This document shows positions 1 through 6,231 of a stretch of DNA of 6,488 nucleotides, one piece after another. The position numbers were made by a program, and so were the translations under genes. Under the pieces are notes generated by a model. That model searched no databases, was not told the DNA's origin, and saw only the letters and a program-made list of their open reading frames with translations. Source of the stretch: Candidatus Brocadiia bacterium (GTDB lineage: Bacteria > Planctomycetota > PUPC01 > DSUN01); NCBI GenBank assembly GCA_016782825.1, contig JADHXT010000211.1, positions 1 to 6,488 of the forward strand, given 5' to 3'. Positions within the stretch are counted from its first letter, which is position 1. Every line of letters begins with the position of its first letter.

Positions 1-174
1 GACGATGCGCTGCTGGAAGGGGAGGAAACGCTTGAGGGTGTGGCAGATGACGGGCTTGCCGTTGAGATCGAGGAACGGCTTGCGACCGCCCATGCGACGG
101 CCGACACCTGCCGCCGGCAGGAGGAGGGCCACAGGAGGAGCGGCGGTCAGTGCGTCAGGGGGCGACGAAGCCAC
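1..174 (-). CDS. ispD: IspD, 2-C-methyl-D-erythritol 4-phosphate cytidylyltransferase (N-terminal 58 residues; runs off the window)
   Basis: This is the start of a nucleotidyltransferase that is cut by the window edge. IspD couples CTP to methylerythritol phosphate in the cytoplasmic MEP pathway to isoprenoid precursors. Residues 17-28 read LLLPAAGVGRRM, the glycine-rich CTP-binding loop with its Arg, followed by KPFLDLNGKPV and HTL at 32-47, which match the IspD N-terminus. The loop is slightly shorter than the usual PKQFL version (GGRKPFL). The start is a GTG sharing its first base with the TAG stop of the PIN-TRAM gene (TAGTG), which implies translational coupling; a weak GGGA lies about 12 nt upstream. 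A second in-frame GTG at 132 has no visible Shine-Dalgarno sequence. YacL-type PIN-TRAM genes directly upstream of ispD are known from Firmicutes, which supports IspD over other sugar-nucleotide transferases. Only the N-terminus is visible, so substrate-specific residues cannot be checked. Confidence 0.85.
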   Translation of the reverse strand, partial: MASSPPDALTAAPPVALLLPAAGVGRRMGGRKPFLDLNGKPVICHTLKRFLPFQQRIV

Positions 175-1175
175 TAGGCAAGCTTCCCGAAGATGATGCG
201 GCCGGACGTGCGCTGGAGCACGCGGGTGATCTCCACATGGGCGTCCTTGCCGATCTTGGCCTCCGCGTGCTCCACGACCACCATGGTGCCGTCGTCCAGG
301 TATCCCACGGCCTGGCCCTCTTCCTCGCCGCGGCGGTTGATGCGCAGCGTGATAATCTCGCCGGGGATCACCGAAGGACGCAGCGCGCTGGCCAGCTCGT
401 TCAGGTTCAGCACGTCCACGCCCTGCGCCACCGCCACCTTGTTGAGGTTGAAATCGGTGGTGCACACCAGGGCTTCGAGCTCGCGGGCCAGCGCCACCAG
501 CTTGGTGTCCACGGGGCCGGGCGTCTCGTGCTCGCTCTCGTAGATGCGCACGTCGACGCCGCGCATGCGCTGCAACTGGTTGAGCAGATCCAGGCCGCGC
601 CGCCCACGCATGCGCTTCAGGCGGTCCTCGGAATCGGCCAGCTTGTGCAGCTCGCCCAACACGAAGTGGGGCACGAAGACCGGCGTCTCGATGAAGCCCG
701 ACCGGCACACGCCTGCGATCCGCCCGTCGATGAGCACGCTGGTGTCCAGCACCAGGGCTCGCGGCCCTTTCTGCTGCCGTTTGAACTCCACGTAGGGGAT
801 GACGAACCGGAAACGGTCGCGGGTGCGGAACACAATGACCGTGCACAGGTAGCAGAGCATCACCGTGAGGATCAAGCGGATGGCTGCCGACATCTCGGGG
901 TTCTGCGCCGCGTCGGGGTCGAGGATGAGCGTCGTGATGCTGTAGGCCGGGATGGTGAGCACGATGCCCACGGCAATACCGAACACGACGGCCAGCAGCG
1001 CCGCCACCGACTCGCGGGCCGTGAACGTGGCCTCCAGCGCGAAGACGATGATGAATGCGGCCACACCGAACAGGATGCCCCAGAAGGGGTCCTCGAAGTC
1101 GGTCAGCCGCGACACTTGCCAGCCCGCGCCGGCACTGACCAGCAAGAAGAACAAGCGAAGCACCCATAGGGACAT
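174..1175 (-). CDS. Membrane-anchored PIN-TRAM domain protein (YacL-type)
   Basis: A 333-residue protein with the full YacL architecture. The N-terminus has about four hydrophobic helices (near residues 4-19, 31-51, 55-83 and 98-117). A PIN nuclease domain follows at about 139-260, then a TRAM RNA-binding beta-barrel at about 265-332. The PIN acidic residues are present: D144 and D150 (LDTSVLIDGR), E175 (GEL), D223 (VDTK) and D241 (TTDFN), so a metal-dependent RNase active site looks intact. The family is generally regarded as a membrane-tethered RNase or RNA-binding protein with no settled physiological role. No antitoxin-like partner is encoded beside it, so it is not a typical VapC toxin. 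The ATG lies 7 nt after a strong GGAGGGAGG that overlaps the end of the kinase gene, and the stop overlaps the ispD start. Position upstream of ispD matches known yacL-ispD synteny. Confidence 0.92.
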   Translation of the reverse strand: MSLWVLRLFFLLVSAGAGWQVSRLTDFEDPFWGILFGVAAFIIVFALEATFTARESVAALLAVVFGIAVGIVLTIPAYSITTLILDPDAAQNPEMSAAIRLILTVMLCYLCTVIVFRTRDRFRFVIPYVEFKRQQKGPRALVLDTSVLIDGRIAGVCRSGFIETPVFVPHFVLGELHKLADSEDRLKRMRGRRGLDLLNQLQRMRGVDVRIYESEHETPGPVDTKLVALARELEALVCTTDFNLNKVAVAQGVDVLNLNELASALRPSVIPGEIITLRINRRGEEEGQAVGYLDDGTMVVVEHAEAKIGKDAHVEITRVLQRTSGRIIFGKLA

Positions 1176-1179
1176 ATCG

Positions 1180-2502
1180 CTACCTCCCTCCCGTGGGCTC
1201 GATGCGCACGATGTCGTTGTATGGGACGGTCACGGTGCCGCCGGGAGTCATCACCCTCATCTCACCGCCCTCGCCGCCCGACTTCACCAGGCGCCCCCGG
1301 ATCTCGTGCGGCCGCACGCTCCCCTGCCGCCGCACCACGACCACGCACTCCAAGCCCTTGTGTGGCGTTGGCTCCATCTTGCGCTTCGTCGCGGGTGCCC
1401 CCTTTCCGGCGCCTGCCACGGCGGTCGTGGCCTTTGGCGCTTTCGCATCAAGCGATGGCCCGGGCGCCTTGCCTGGCTTCGCGCCGCGGGTGCGGTCGGT
1501 CGCGGAGGAGGGCCAGCTCACCACGGCCACCGCTGCCGCCACCAGCAGCGCCGCGACGGCGACGGTGGGCCAGTACCCGCGCCGCGGCCGCCGCCGGATT
1601 CCGACCTGCTCGGCAGCCAGGGTGGCCGCCGTTTGGGTCCTCGGGACGGCCGTCGCGCCCACCACCAGCGTGGCACTGGTGGGATAGGGGCCGCCGAGGA
1701 TGGCCAGTTCGGCTGCCATGGCCTGCACATCAGGATAGCGCTCCTCGGGCATCTTTGCCAGCGCTCTTGCCAGGATCGAGTCGATTTCGGGGGGCAGATC
1801 GTCCCGGATCGCGTGGACGCTGGGCACGGGCTTCTCGATGTGTTCTCGAAGGGTGCGGATGGCCGATGTGGATCGGAACGGCACGCGGCCGACGAGCATC
1901 TCGAAGAGGATGATGCCCATGGCGTAGATTTCGGAGCGGAAATCTGCGTCGGCCCCTTCGGCCAGCTCGGGAGCCATGTATTCAGGCGTGCCGAGGATGA
2001 GGTTCTCGGTGGTGACGGAGTGGTCGTAGCGGGGCTTGGCGAGGCCGAAGTCCATCAGCACGGCGCGGCCGTCTTCATCCACCAGCACGTTGGTGGTCTT
2101 CAGGTCGCGATGGACAATCCCTGCGGCATGCACTTTGGCCAGCGCGCCGAGCACTTGGGAAAGGGTGGCCACGGTGTCGCCCAGCGGGAGCGCGCCCTTC
2201 TCGCGGATGAGTCCGCTGAGGGTGTGCCCCTGGATGTACTCCATCGCGATGTAGTGCAGGCCACGGTCTTTGCCCACGGCGTAGATGTGCATGAGGTTCG
2301 GGTGGCGGATTTGGGCCAGGGTGGTGGCCTCGCGCTCGAAGCGTGCCACGTAGTCGGGGTCGGCGGCCAGCCGCGTGGGGAGCACCTTGATGGCCACGCG
2401 CCGCTTGAGGGTCGGGTCGTAGGCAAGGTACACCGAGCCCATGCCGCCCTTGCCGATGCGGCTCTCGATCACGTAGATGCCCAGTTTCTGTTGCTTGGCC
2501 AT
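1180..2502 (-). CDS. Transmembrane Ser/Thr protein kinase (Hanks/PknB type) with a small C-terminal beta-rich domain
   Basis: A 440-residue receptor-like kinase. The cytoplasmic kinase domain (about 9-270) shows the glycine loop GKGGMGSV (17-24), catalytic Lys39 (VAIK), helix-C Glu58, HRDLKTTN (131-138, catalytic D133), DFG (151-153) and GTPEYMAPE (171-179), so activity is expected. Two departures from the bacterial norm are T136 where Pro is usual and E191 in RSEIYAMG where Asp is usual. A Thr-rich juxtamembrane stretch (275-294: six Thr, one Ser) is followed by one transmembrane helix (about 311-329) preceded by a basic RRRPRR run, giving an inside-to-outside topology. Outside lie a Pro/Ala/Lys linker and a predicted beta-rich module (383-436) ending in TPGGTVTVPYNDIVRI; there are no PASTA repeats. 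The ATG has only a weak upstream GAG. The gene lies 26 nt after an FHA-bearing sigma-54 activator, a plausible substrate, and 4 nt before the PIN-TRAM gene. Confidence 0.93.
   Translation of the reverse strand: MAKQQKLGIYVIESRIGKGGMGSVYLAYDPTLKRRVAIKVLPTRLAADPDYVARFEREATTLAQIRHPNLMHIYAVGKDRGLHYIAMEYIQGHTLSGLIREKGALPLGDTVATLSQVLGALAKVHAAGIVHRDLKTTNVLVDEDGRAVLMDFGLAKPRYDHSVTTENLILGTPEYMAPELAEGADADFRSEIYAMGIILFEMLVGRVPFRSTSAIRTLREHIEKPVPSVHAIRDDLPPEIDSILARALAKMPEERYPDVQAMAAELAILGGPYPTSATLVVGATAVPRTQTAATLAAEQVGIRRRPRRGYWPTVAVAALLVAAAVAVVSWPSSATDRTRGAKPGKAPGPSLDAKAPKATTAVAGAGKGAPATKRKMEPTPHKGLECVVVVRRQGSVRPHEIRGRLVKSGGEGGEMRVMTPGGTVTVPYNDIVRIEPTGGR
1183..1191 (-). promoter_or_regulatory. Strong Shine-Dalgarno sequence for the PIN-TRAM gene
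   Basis: GGAGGGAGG on the minus strand, 7 nt before ATG 1175. It lies inside the last codons of the kinase gene (Gly-Gly-Arg) and just before its stop. It is the best ribosome binding site in the window and fixes the PIN-TRAM start. Confidence 0.8.
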
Positions 2503-2528
2503 TCGTCAAGCTCGCAACGGTTGGATGC

Positions 2529-4406
2529 CTACAACTGGTACGTTTTGATCTTGGCGTAGAGCGTGGAGCGGTCGATGCCCAGGATGCCGGCGGTCTCCTT
2601 CTTGTTGCCGCCGGTGTGCTCCAGCACGCGCTGGATGTGATCTCGTTCCATGTCCTGCAATGAGGTGAGGGGCGACACCTCGTCGGCGCCGCCGCCGCTC
2701 TGCAACTCGAGGTGCAGGTCGTCGGGCTCGATCACCTGCCGGTTGGTGAGCACGACCACCCGTTCGATCAGATTCCGCAGCTCACGGACGTTGCCTGGCC
2801 ACGGATGCTCTCGCAGGCGTTCCATGGCGGCCTCGGACAGTTCCATCCTGCTCTTGCCACACTTGCGGCAGAACATCTCGAGGAAGTGGTCGCACAAGAG
2901 CCCCATGTCCTCGATGTGCTCCCGCAGCGGCGGCAGATGGCAGGTGAGCACGTTGAGGCGGTAGTAGAGGTCCTGGCGGAATCTGCCCTCGCGCACCAGT
3001 TCCTCGATGTCCTGGTTGGTGGCGGCGATCACGCGGGCGTTGGAGGTGCGATCGCGTACGTCGCCGACGCGGCGGAAGTCGCCGGTCTCAAGGACCCGCA
3101 GGAGCTTGGACTGGCTGGTGGGGGGCATTTCGGCGATTTCGTCGAGGAAGAGGGTGCCGTGGTGGGCCAGCTCGAAGCGGCCGGCGCGGCTTTCGTGTGC
3201 CCCAGTGAAGGCGCCCTTCACGTGGCCGAACAGCTCGCTCTCGAGCAGGCTCTCGGTGAGAGCGGCGCAGTTGACGGCCTCGAAGGGCCCCTTCGCTCGA
3301 TTGCCGGTGTAGTGGATGGCCCGCGACACGAGCTCCTTGCCCGTGCCGCTCTTGCCGATCAGCAGCACGCCCGTGTCCAGCGGCGCCGCGCTGTCGATGA
3401 AGTCGAACAGCTCCTTGATCCGGGCGCTTTCGCCCACGATGGCGTACTGGCCCCGCACCTCCTTCTCGAGCACCTGGCGCTCGCGGTGGAGCGCTTCGGT
3501 GGCGCGGATTGTGTGGAGGGCCACCACGGTGGGCATGGCCAGTGCGGTGAGCAGTTCCAGGTCGGTGCGGGTGAAGGGCTGTGCGTCGCCCAGGCGGTCG
3601 GTGTACACCACGCCCATGACGCTGTCGCCCAGGCGGAGGGGCACGCACATGGCGGTGGCGATGCGGTTGATCTGGATGCTGGGGCTGTTCTGGAAGCGCT
3701 CGTCGCGCGCGGGCGCGTGGCTGAGCACGGACACCTGCTCGCGGAAGGCAAAGTCGATGATGCTGCGGCTGACGGGCAGCTCGGAGAGCTTCTTGTCGAA
3801 CGCCGACGCGTCACGGAACCAGGGCCGCTGCTCGCCGGTCTCGGGGTCGACGACGATGGCCACCATGCGGTCGGGGAGGATGGCGTCTTTGACCGCGCGG
3901 TCGAGTTCCTCGAACAACAGGGGCGCACTCCTGGCCTGCCCCGTCGAGTTGGAGTAGCGGAAGAGGGTGATCAGTGCCTCGTTGGTGTGTTCGAGCTGCT
4001 CGCGGTCGTGGGTAAGGCGGCCGCGGCTCAGCAGCTCGATGCGATCGCTCACCACGGTTTCGGCGATGGTCGGCTGCACCCACGAGCCATCCTCGGGCGG
4101 CAGGTCGTGGGTGGTGTCGTCCTCGGCCACGAAGAGCGCATGCACCTGGCCAAGGACCACGTCGTCGCCCGGGGCGAGCTGGCGCTCCTTGGTGCGCTCG
4201 CCATTCACGTAGGTGCCGTTGCGGCTGTCGAGATCGGTGACGGACCATTGGCCGTCGCGACAGCCGATGCGGGCGTGGCAACGGGAGACCTTCTCGTCGG
4301 GGATATGGATGTCGCAGTCGTGCTCGCGTCCGATCGTCATGGGGGCTTCGGTGAGTTCGAACACGGTGCCCGCGTTTGCTCCGGTTTGGACAATGAGCTT
4401 GGCCAT
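2529..4406 (-). CDS. Sigma-54-dependent transcription activator: FHA-GAF-AAA+-Fis
   Basis: A bacterial enhancer-binding protein of about 625 residues. Numbering here counts from an upstream GTG at 4430; the chosen Met is residue 9. An FHA phospho-Thr-binding domain (11-102) carries GRE (34-36), SRCH (49-52) and NGT (71-73). A GAF-like sensor (about 145-310) and a linker helix follow. The sigma-54 AAA+ domain (about 328-560) has Walker A GKSGTGKE (359-366), an intact GAFTGA loop (406-411) that contacts sigma-54, Walker B FLDE (428-431) and arginine fingers in FRQDLYYRL (R485, R491). The C-terminal Fis-type helix-turn-helix (about 592-633) binds DNA. There is no receiver domain, so input is probably a phosphorylated partner via FHA, a GAF ligand, or both. 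I chose ATG 4406 because the FHA fold begins there and GAGGAG lies upstream, though the 13-nt spacing is long; GTG 4430 or ATG 4427 are alternatives. The adjacent downstream gene encodes a Ser/Thr kinase. Confidence 0.94.
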   Translation of the reverse strand: MAKLIVQTGANAGTVFELTEAPMTIGREHDCDIHIPDEKVSRCHARIGCRDGQWSVTDLDSRNGTYVNGERTKERQLAPGDDVVLGQVHALFVAEDDTTHDLPPEDGSWVQPTIAETVVSDRIELLSRGRLTHDREQLEHTNEALITLFRYSNSTGQARSAPLLFEELDRAVKDAILPDRMVAIVVDPETGEQRPWFRDASAFDKKLSELPVSRSIIDFAFREQVSVLSHAPARDERFQNSPSIQINRIATAMCVPLRLGDSVMGVVYTDRLGDAQPFTRTDLELLTALAMPTVVALHTIRATEALHRERQVLEKEVRGQYAIVGESARIKELFDFIDSAAPLDTGVLLIGKSGTGKELVSRAIHYTGNRAKGPFEAVNCAALTESLLESELFGHVKGAFTGAHESRAGRFELAHHGTLFLDEIAEMPPTSQSKLLRVLETGDFRRVGDVRDRTSNARVIAATNQDIEELVREGRFRQDLYYRLNVLTCHLPPLREHIEDMGLLCDHFLEMFCRKCGKSRMELSEAAMERLREHPWPGNVRELRNLIERVVVLTNRQVIEPDDLHLELQSGGGADEVSPLTSLQDMERDHIQRVLEHTGGNKKETAGILGIDRSTLYAKIKTYQL

Positions 4407-4419
4407 GGCCTGCGGGGCG

Positions 4420-4425
4420 CTCCTC
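4420..4425 (-). promoter_or_regulatory. Shine-Dalgarno candidate for the FHA sigma-54 activator
   Basis: GAGGAG on the minus strand, 13 nt before the ATG at 4406. It is the only good purine-rich site near the possible starts. The GTG at 4430 and ATG at 4427 have only GAGAGG almost touching them. The long spacing leaves the start choice open by eight residues. Confidence 0.45.
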
Positions 4426-4433
4426 ATCACCTC

Positions 4434-5633
4434 TCACACCCGCTCGTAGGGGTGGAAGAGCTTCTTGTACTCGTCCAATGCGTAGCGGTCGGTCATGCCG
4501 GCGATGTAGTCGCAGATGATACGGTGGAGCGGCTCGCCCGGTGTGGCTCCGCGGGCGTCGTCGGGCAGTTGCCGCTCGTCGGTCAGGTAGGCCTCGAACA
4601 GCTCGCGGATGAACCGTTTGGCCTTGGTGGTCATGCGGATCACGCGGTAGTGGCCGTAGAGCTTCTCGTGGAGGAGCTCTTCGAGCTCGTTCTTGTGGCG
4701 CTCGACGTCGCTGCTGAACTCGAAGAGCCTTCGGCCGGCCTGGTGCACGTCGTCGGCCGTGCGGATGTGGAGCTTGTCGATCAGGCGCGTGGCGTTGTGC
4801 ACCAGATCGGTCACCTGGGTGTTGATGAGTTGGATGATGATCTGACGGTTTTGGATATCCTCCGGCAGGTCCAGCCGCCCCGCCACGCGCTGAGCGGCGA
4901 GCGACCAGGCCTCGCACCGGGCGAGATCGCCGGTGCTGAGGAGGCCGGCGGTGAGGCCATCGTCGATGTCATGGTTGTTGTAGGCGATCTCGTCGGCCAC
5001 TTCCACGGCTTGGGCCTCGAGGCAGGGCTGGGCGTCGTCGTCGAATTCGACGAGCCGAGGCCGGTCGTGGCGGGTGGTGTGCTTGGCCATGGCCTCGCGC
5101 AGCTCCCACGAGAGGTTGATGCCGGGGAAGGTGGGGTAGCGTCGCTCCAGGCGATCGACCACCCGCAGGCCGTGGGCGTTGTGCTCGAAGCCGGAGTCGG
5201 GGTCCACGTTGCGCATCTGCACGTTCAGCTCGTCTTCGCCGCCGTGACCGAAGGGGGTGTGGCCCAGGTCGTGGGCGAGGGCCACGGCCTCGGCGAGGTC
5301 CTCGTTGAGGTTCATGATCCGAGCGATCGTGCGGGCGATCTGTGCCACTTCGAGGGTGTGTGTGAGACGGGTGCGGTAGTAGTCGCCTTCGTGATTGACG
5401 AACACTTGCGTCTTGTACTCCAGCCGGCGGAAGGCGGTGGAGTGGATGATGCGGTCGCGGTCGCGCTGGTAGACGGTGCGGAGAGGGTGCTCGGGCTCGT
5501 CGTGCTGGCGGCCGCGGCTGTCGCGGCTCTTCGTGGCATAGGGGGCCAGAAGCTGCTCTTCGCGCTCCTCGAGTGCCTCGCGAGTGACAAGGCCATCGGG
5601 AATGGGGGCGGGTGTGTGGGACGGTGGAGGCAA
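4434..5633 (-). CDS. Deoxyguanosinetriphosphate triphosphohydrolase-like protein (HD domain dGTPase)
   Basis: A 399-residue HD-superfamily hydrolase. dGTPases cleave dNTPs, classically dGTP, to the deoxynucleoside and triphosphate, adjusting nucleotide pools in the cytoplasm. Family hallmarks appear in order: SRGR (39-42), RDRDRIIHSTAFRRLEYKTQVF (about 57-78), HEGDYYRTRLTHTLEV with metal ligand H92, AHDLGHTPFGHGGE with the HD pair H121-D122, and VADEIAYNNHDIDDG with D214. The length fits the type 2 dGTPase-like group. No ATG or GTG occurs before the conserved core. The best start is TTG at 5633, five nt after AGGGA and 8 nt after the HIT stop; an ATT lies ten codons further in. The frame stays open far upstream (to 6197), but that extension overlaps the HIT gene and has no family resemblance. 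The stop lies just before the sigma-54 activator. Substrate preference cannot be read from sequence. Confidence 0.92.
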   Translation of the reverse strand: MPPPSHTPAPIPDGLVTREALEEREEQLLAPYATKSRDSRGRQHDEPEHPLRTVYQRDRDRIIHSTAFRRLEYKTQVFVNHEGDYYRTRLTHTLEVAQIARTIARIMNLNEDLAEAVALAHDLGHTPFGHGGEDELNVQMRNVDPDSGFEHNAHGLRVVDRLERRYPTFPGINLSWELREAMAKHTTRHDRPRLVEFDDDAQPCLEAQAVEVADEIAYNNHDIDDGLTAGLLSTGDLARCEAWSLAAQRVAGRLDLPEDIQNRQIIIQLINTQVTDLVHNATRLIDKLHIRTADDVHQAGRRLFEFSSDVERHKNELEELLHEKLYGHYRVIRMTTKAKRFIRELFEAYLTDERQLPDDARGATPGEPLHRIICDYIAGMTDRYALDEYKKLFHPYERV

Positions 5634-5638
5634 GGGAT

Positions 5639-5643
5639 TCCCT
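5639..5643 (-). promoter_or_regulatory. Shine-Dalgarno candidate for the TTG-initiated dGTPase gene
   Basis: AGGGA on the minus strand overlaps the TAG stop codon of the HIT gene and precedes TTG 5633 by 5 nt. This supports TTG as the start and suggests that ribosomes finishing the HIT gene re-initiate here. Confidence 0.5.
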
Positions 5644-6187
5644 ATCGCGTGGCGTCCGCAGGGCAGCACAGCAGGTTGTAGAGCGCGTCGAGCGACTGCA
5701 CGATGACCTTCGTGTTGCCGAGGACGGGCATGAAGTTGGTGTCGCCGTTCCAGCGCGGCACGATGTGCACGTGCAGATGGCCAGGCAGCCCGGCCCCCGC
5801 GCACCGGCCCAGATTGATGCCGATGTTGAATCCGTCGGGCTCGATGGCGCGCCGGAGGCGTTCCTCGGTGTCGCGCGTGAGCCGCATGAGGTCGGTCATC
5901 TCGTCGTCGTCGAGTTCGGGCAGGTCGGCCTTGTGGGCGTTCGGTGCGATGAGCATGTGGCCGTTGTTGTACGGGTAGCGGTTGAGGATCGAGAAGCACC
6001 GCTGCCGCCGCTCCACGAGCAAGCGCTCTCGATCGCTGTCGGCCGCCAGCGCGGCACACAGGAAACACTCCTCGCTCGCGTCGGCGTTCACCACGTAGTC
6101 CAGGCGCCACGGCGCCCACAGGGTTTCGTGGCCACGGCCCTTCGCTGGAGTGCTGCGTCCGTCGTTCACCGGCAAGACCCCGCACAC
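5642..6187 (-). CDS. HIT-domain protein, Ap4A phosphorylase/hydrolase-like
   Basis: A protein of up to 181 residues in the histidine-triad superfamily, which hydrolyses or phosphorolyses nucleotide phosphoanhydride or phosphoramidate bonds such as those in Ap4A. It shows the N-terminal LWAPWRLDYV (23-32) and a CFLC pair (C41, C44) likely to bind zinc. Further on are NRYPYNNGHMLIAP (69-82), GFNIGINLG (119-127) and the catalytic triad GHLHVHIVPRW (H137, H139, H141). The LWAPWR plus CxxC layout matches the HIT subgroup that includes the mycobacterial Ap4A phosphorylase Rv2613c, though the true substrate is unknown. The listed start is the first possible GTG after an in-frame stop. It lacks a ribosome binding site; a GTG at 6169 preceded by GGGG at 8 nt is an equally good start and would give 175 residues. 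The stop lies 8 nt before the dGTPase TTG, pairing two nucleotide-cleaning enzymes. Confidence 0.92.
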   Translation of the reverse strand: MCGVLPVNDGRSTPAKGRGHETLWAPWRLDYVVNADASEECFLCAALAADSDRERLLVERRQRCFSILNRYPYNNGHMLIAPNAHKADLPELDDDEMTDLMRLTRDTEERLRRAIEPDGFNIGINLGRCAGAGLPGHLHVHIVPRWNGDTNFMPVLGNTKVIVQSLDALYNLLCCPADATR

Positions 6188-6231
6188 TGGAACTCATAGG
6201 TCGGCACGGCGCTCACCCCCGATGGCCTGTG

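Noticed and set aside
174..1175. PIN-domain protein as a VapC-like toxin of a toxin-antitoxin pair
   Set aside because: The membrane helices plus TRAM domain and the ispD neighbour identify the YacL family. No small antitoxin gene is adjacent.
1671..1690. TGGCAC on the plus strand, resembling the -24 element of a sigma-54 promoter
   Set aside because: No GC or TTGC element follows at the required spacing, and it lies inside the kinase gene. No -24/-12 match was found in any of the short gaps on the minus strand.
952..2559. Plus-strand open frame of 535 codons opposite the kinase gene (with another at 150-1169 opposite PIN-TRAM)
   Set aside because: Same antisense composition artefact in high-GC DNA. 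There is no recognisable domain, and both overlap confident minus-strand genes entirely.
5038..5053. Perfect 16-bp palindrome centred on GAATTC inside the dGTPase gene
   Set aside because: It falls in codons for Val-Glu-Phe-Asp-Asp within a conserved coding region, away from any start or gap. It most likely reflects codon choice rather than an operator.
4434..5633. dGTPase as part of an anti-phage dNTP-depletion system
   Set aside because: The neighbours are housekeeping and signalling genes with no mobile element, integrase or defence gene in view. Nothing in the sequence favours defence over nucleotide-pool maintenance.
2712..5681. A 989-codon open frame on the plus strand, antisense to the sigma-54 activator and dGTPase genes
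   Set aside because: Its translation is dominated by His, Val, Asp, Gly and Ala with no domain motifs, as expected for the complement of GC-rich codons. The minus-strand genes beneath it carry complete family motifs.
5634..6197. N-terminal extension of the dGTPase frame up to an ATG at 6197
   Set aside because: It is Arg/Ala/Pro-rich with no dGTPase resemblance and covers the whole HIT gene in another frame. It is an open frame by composition only.
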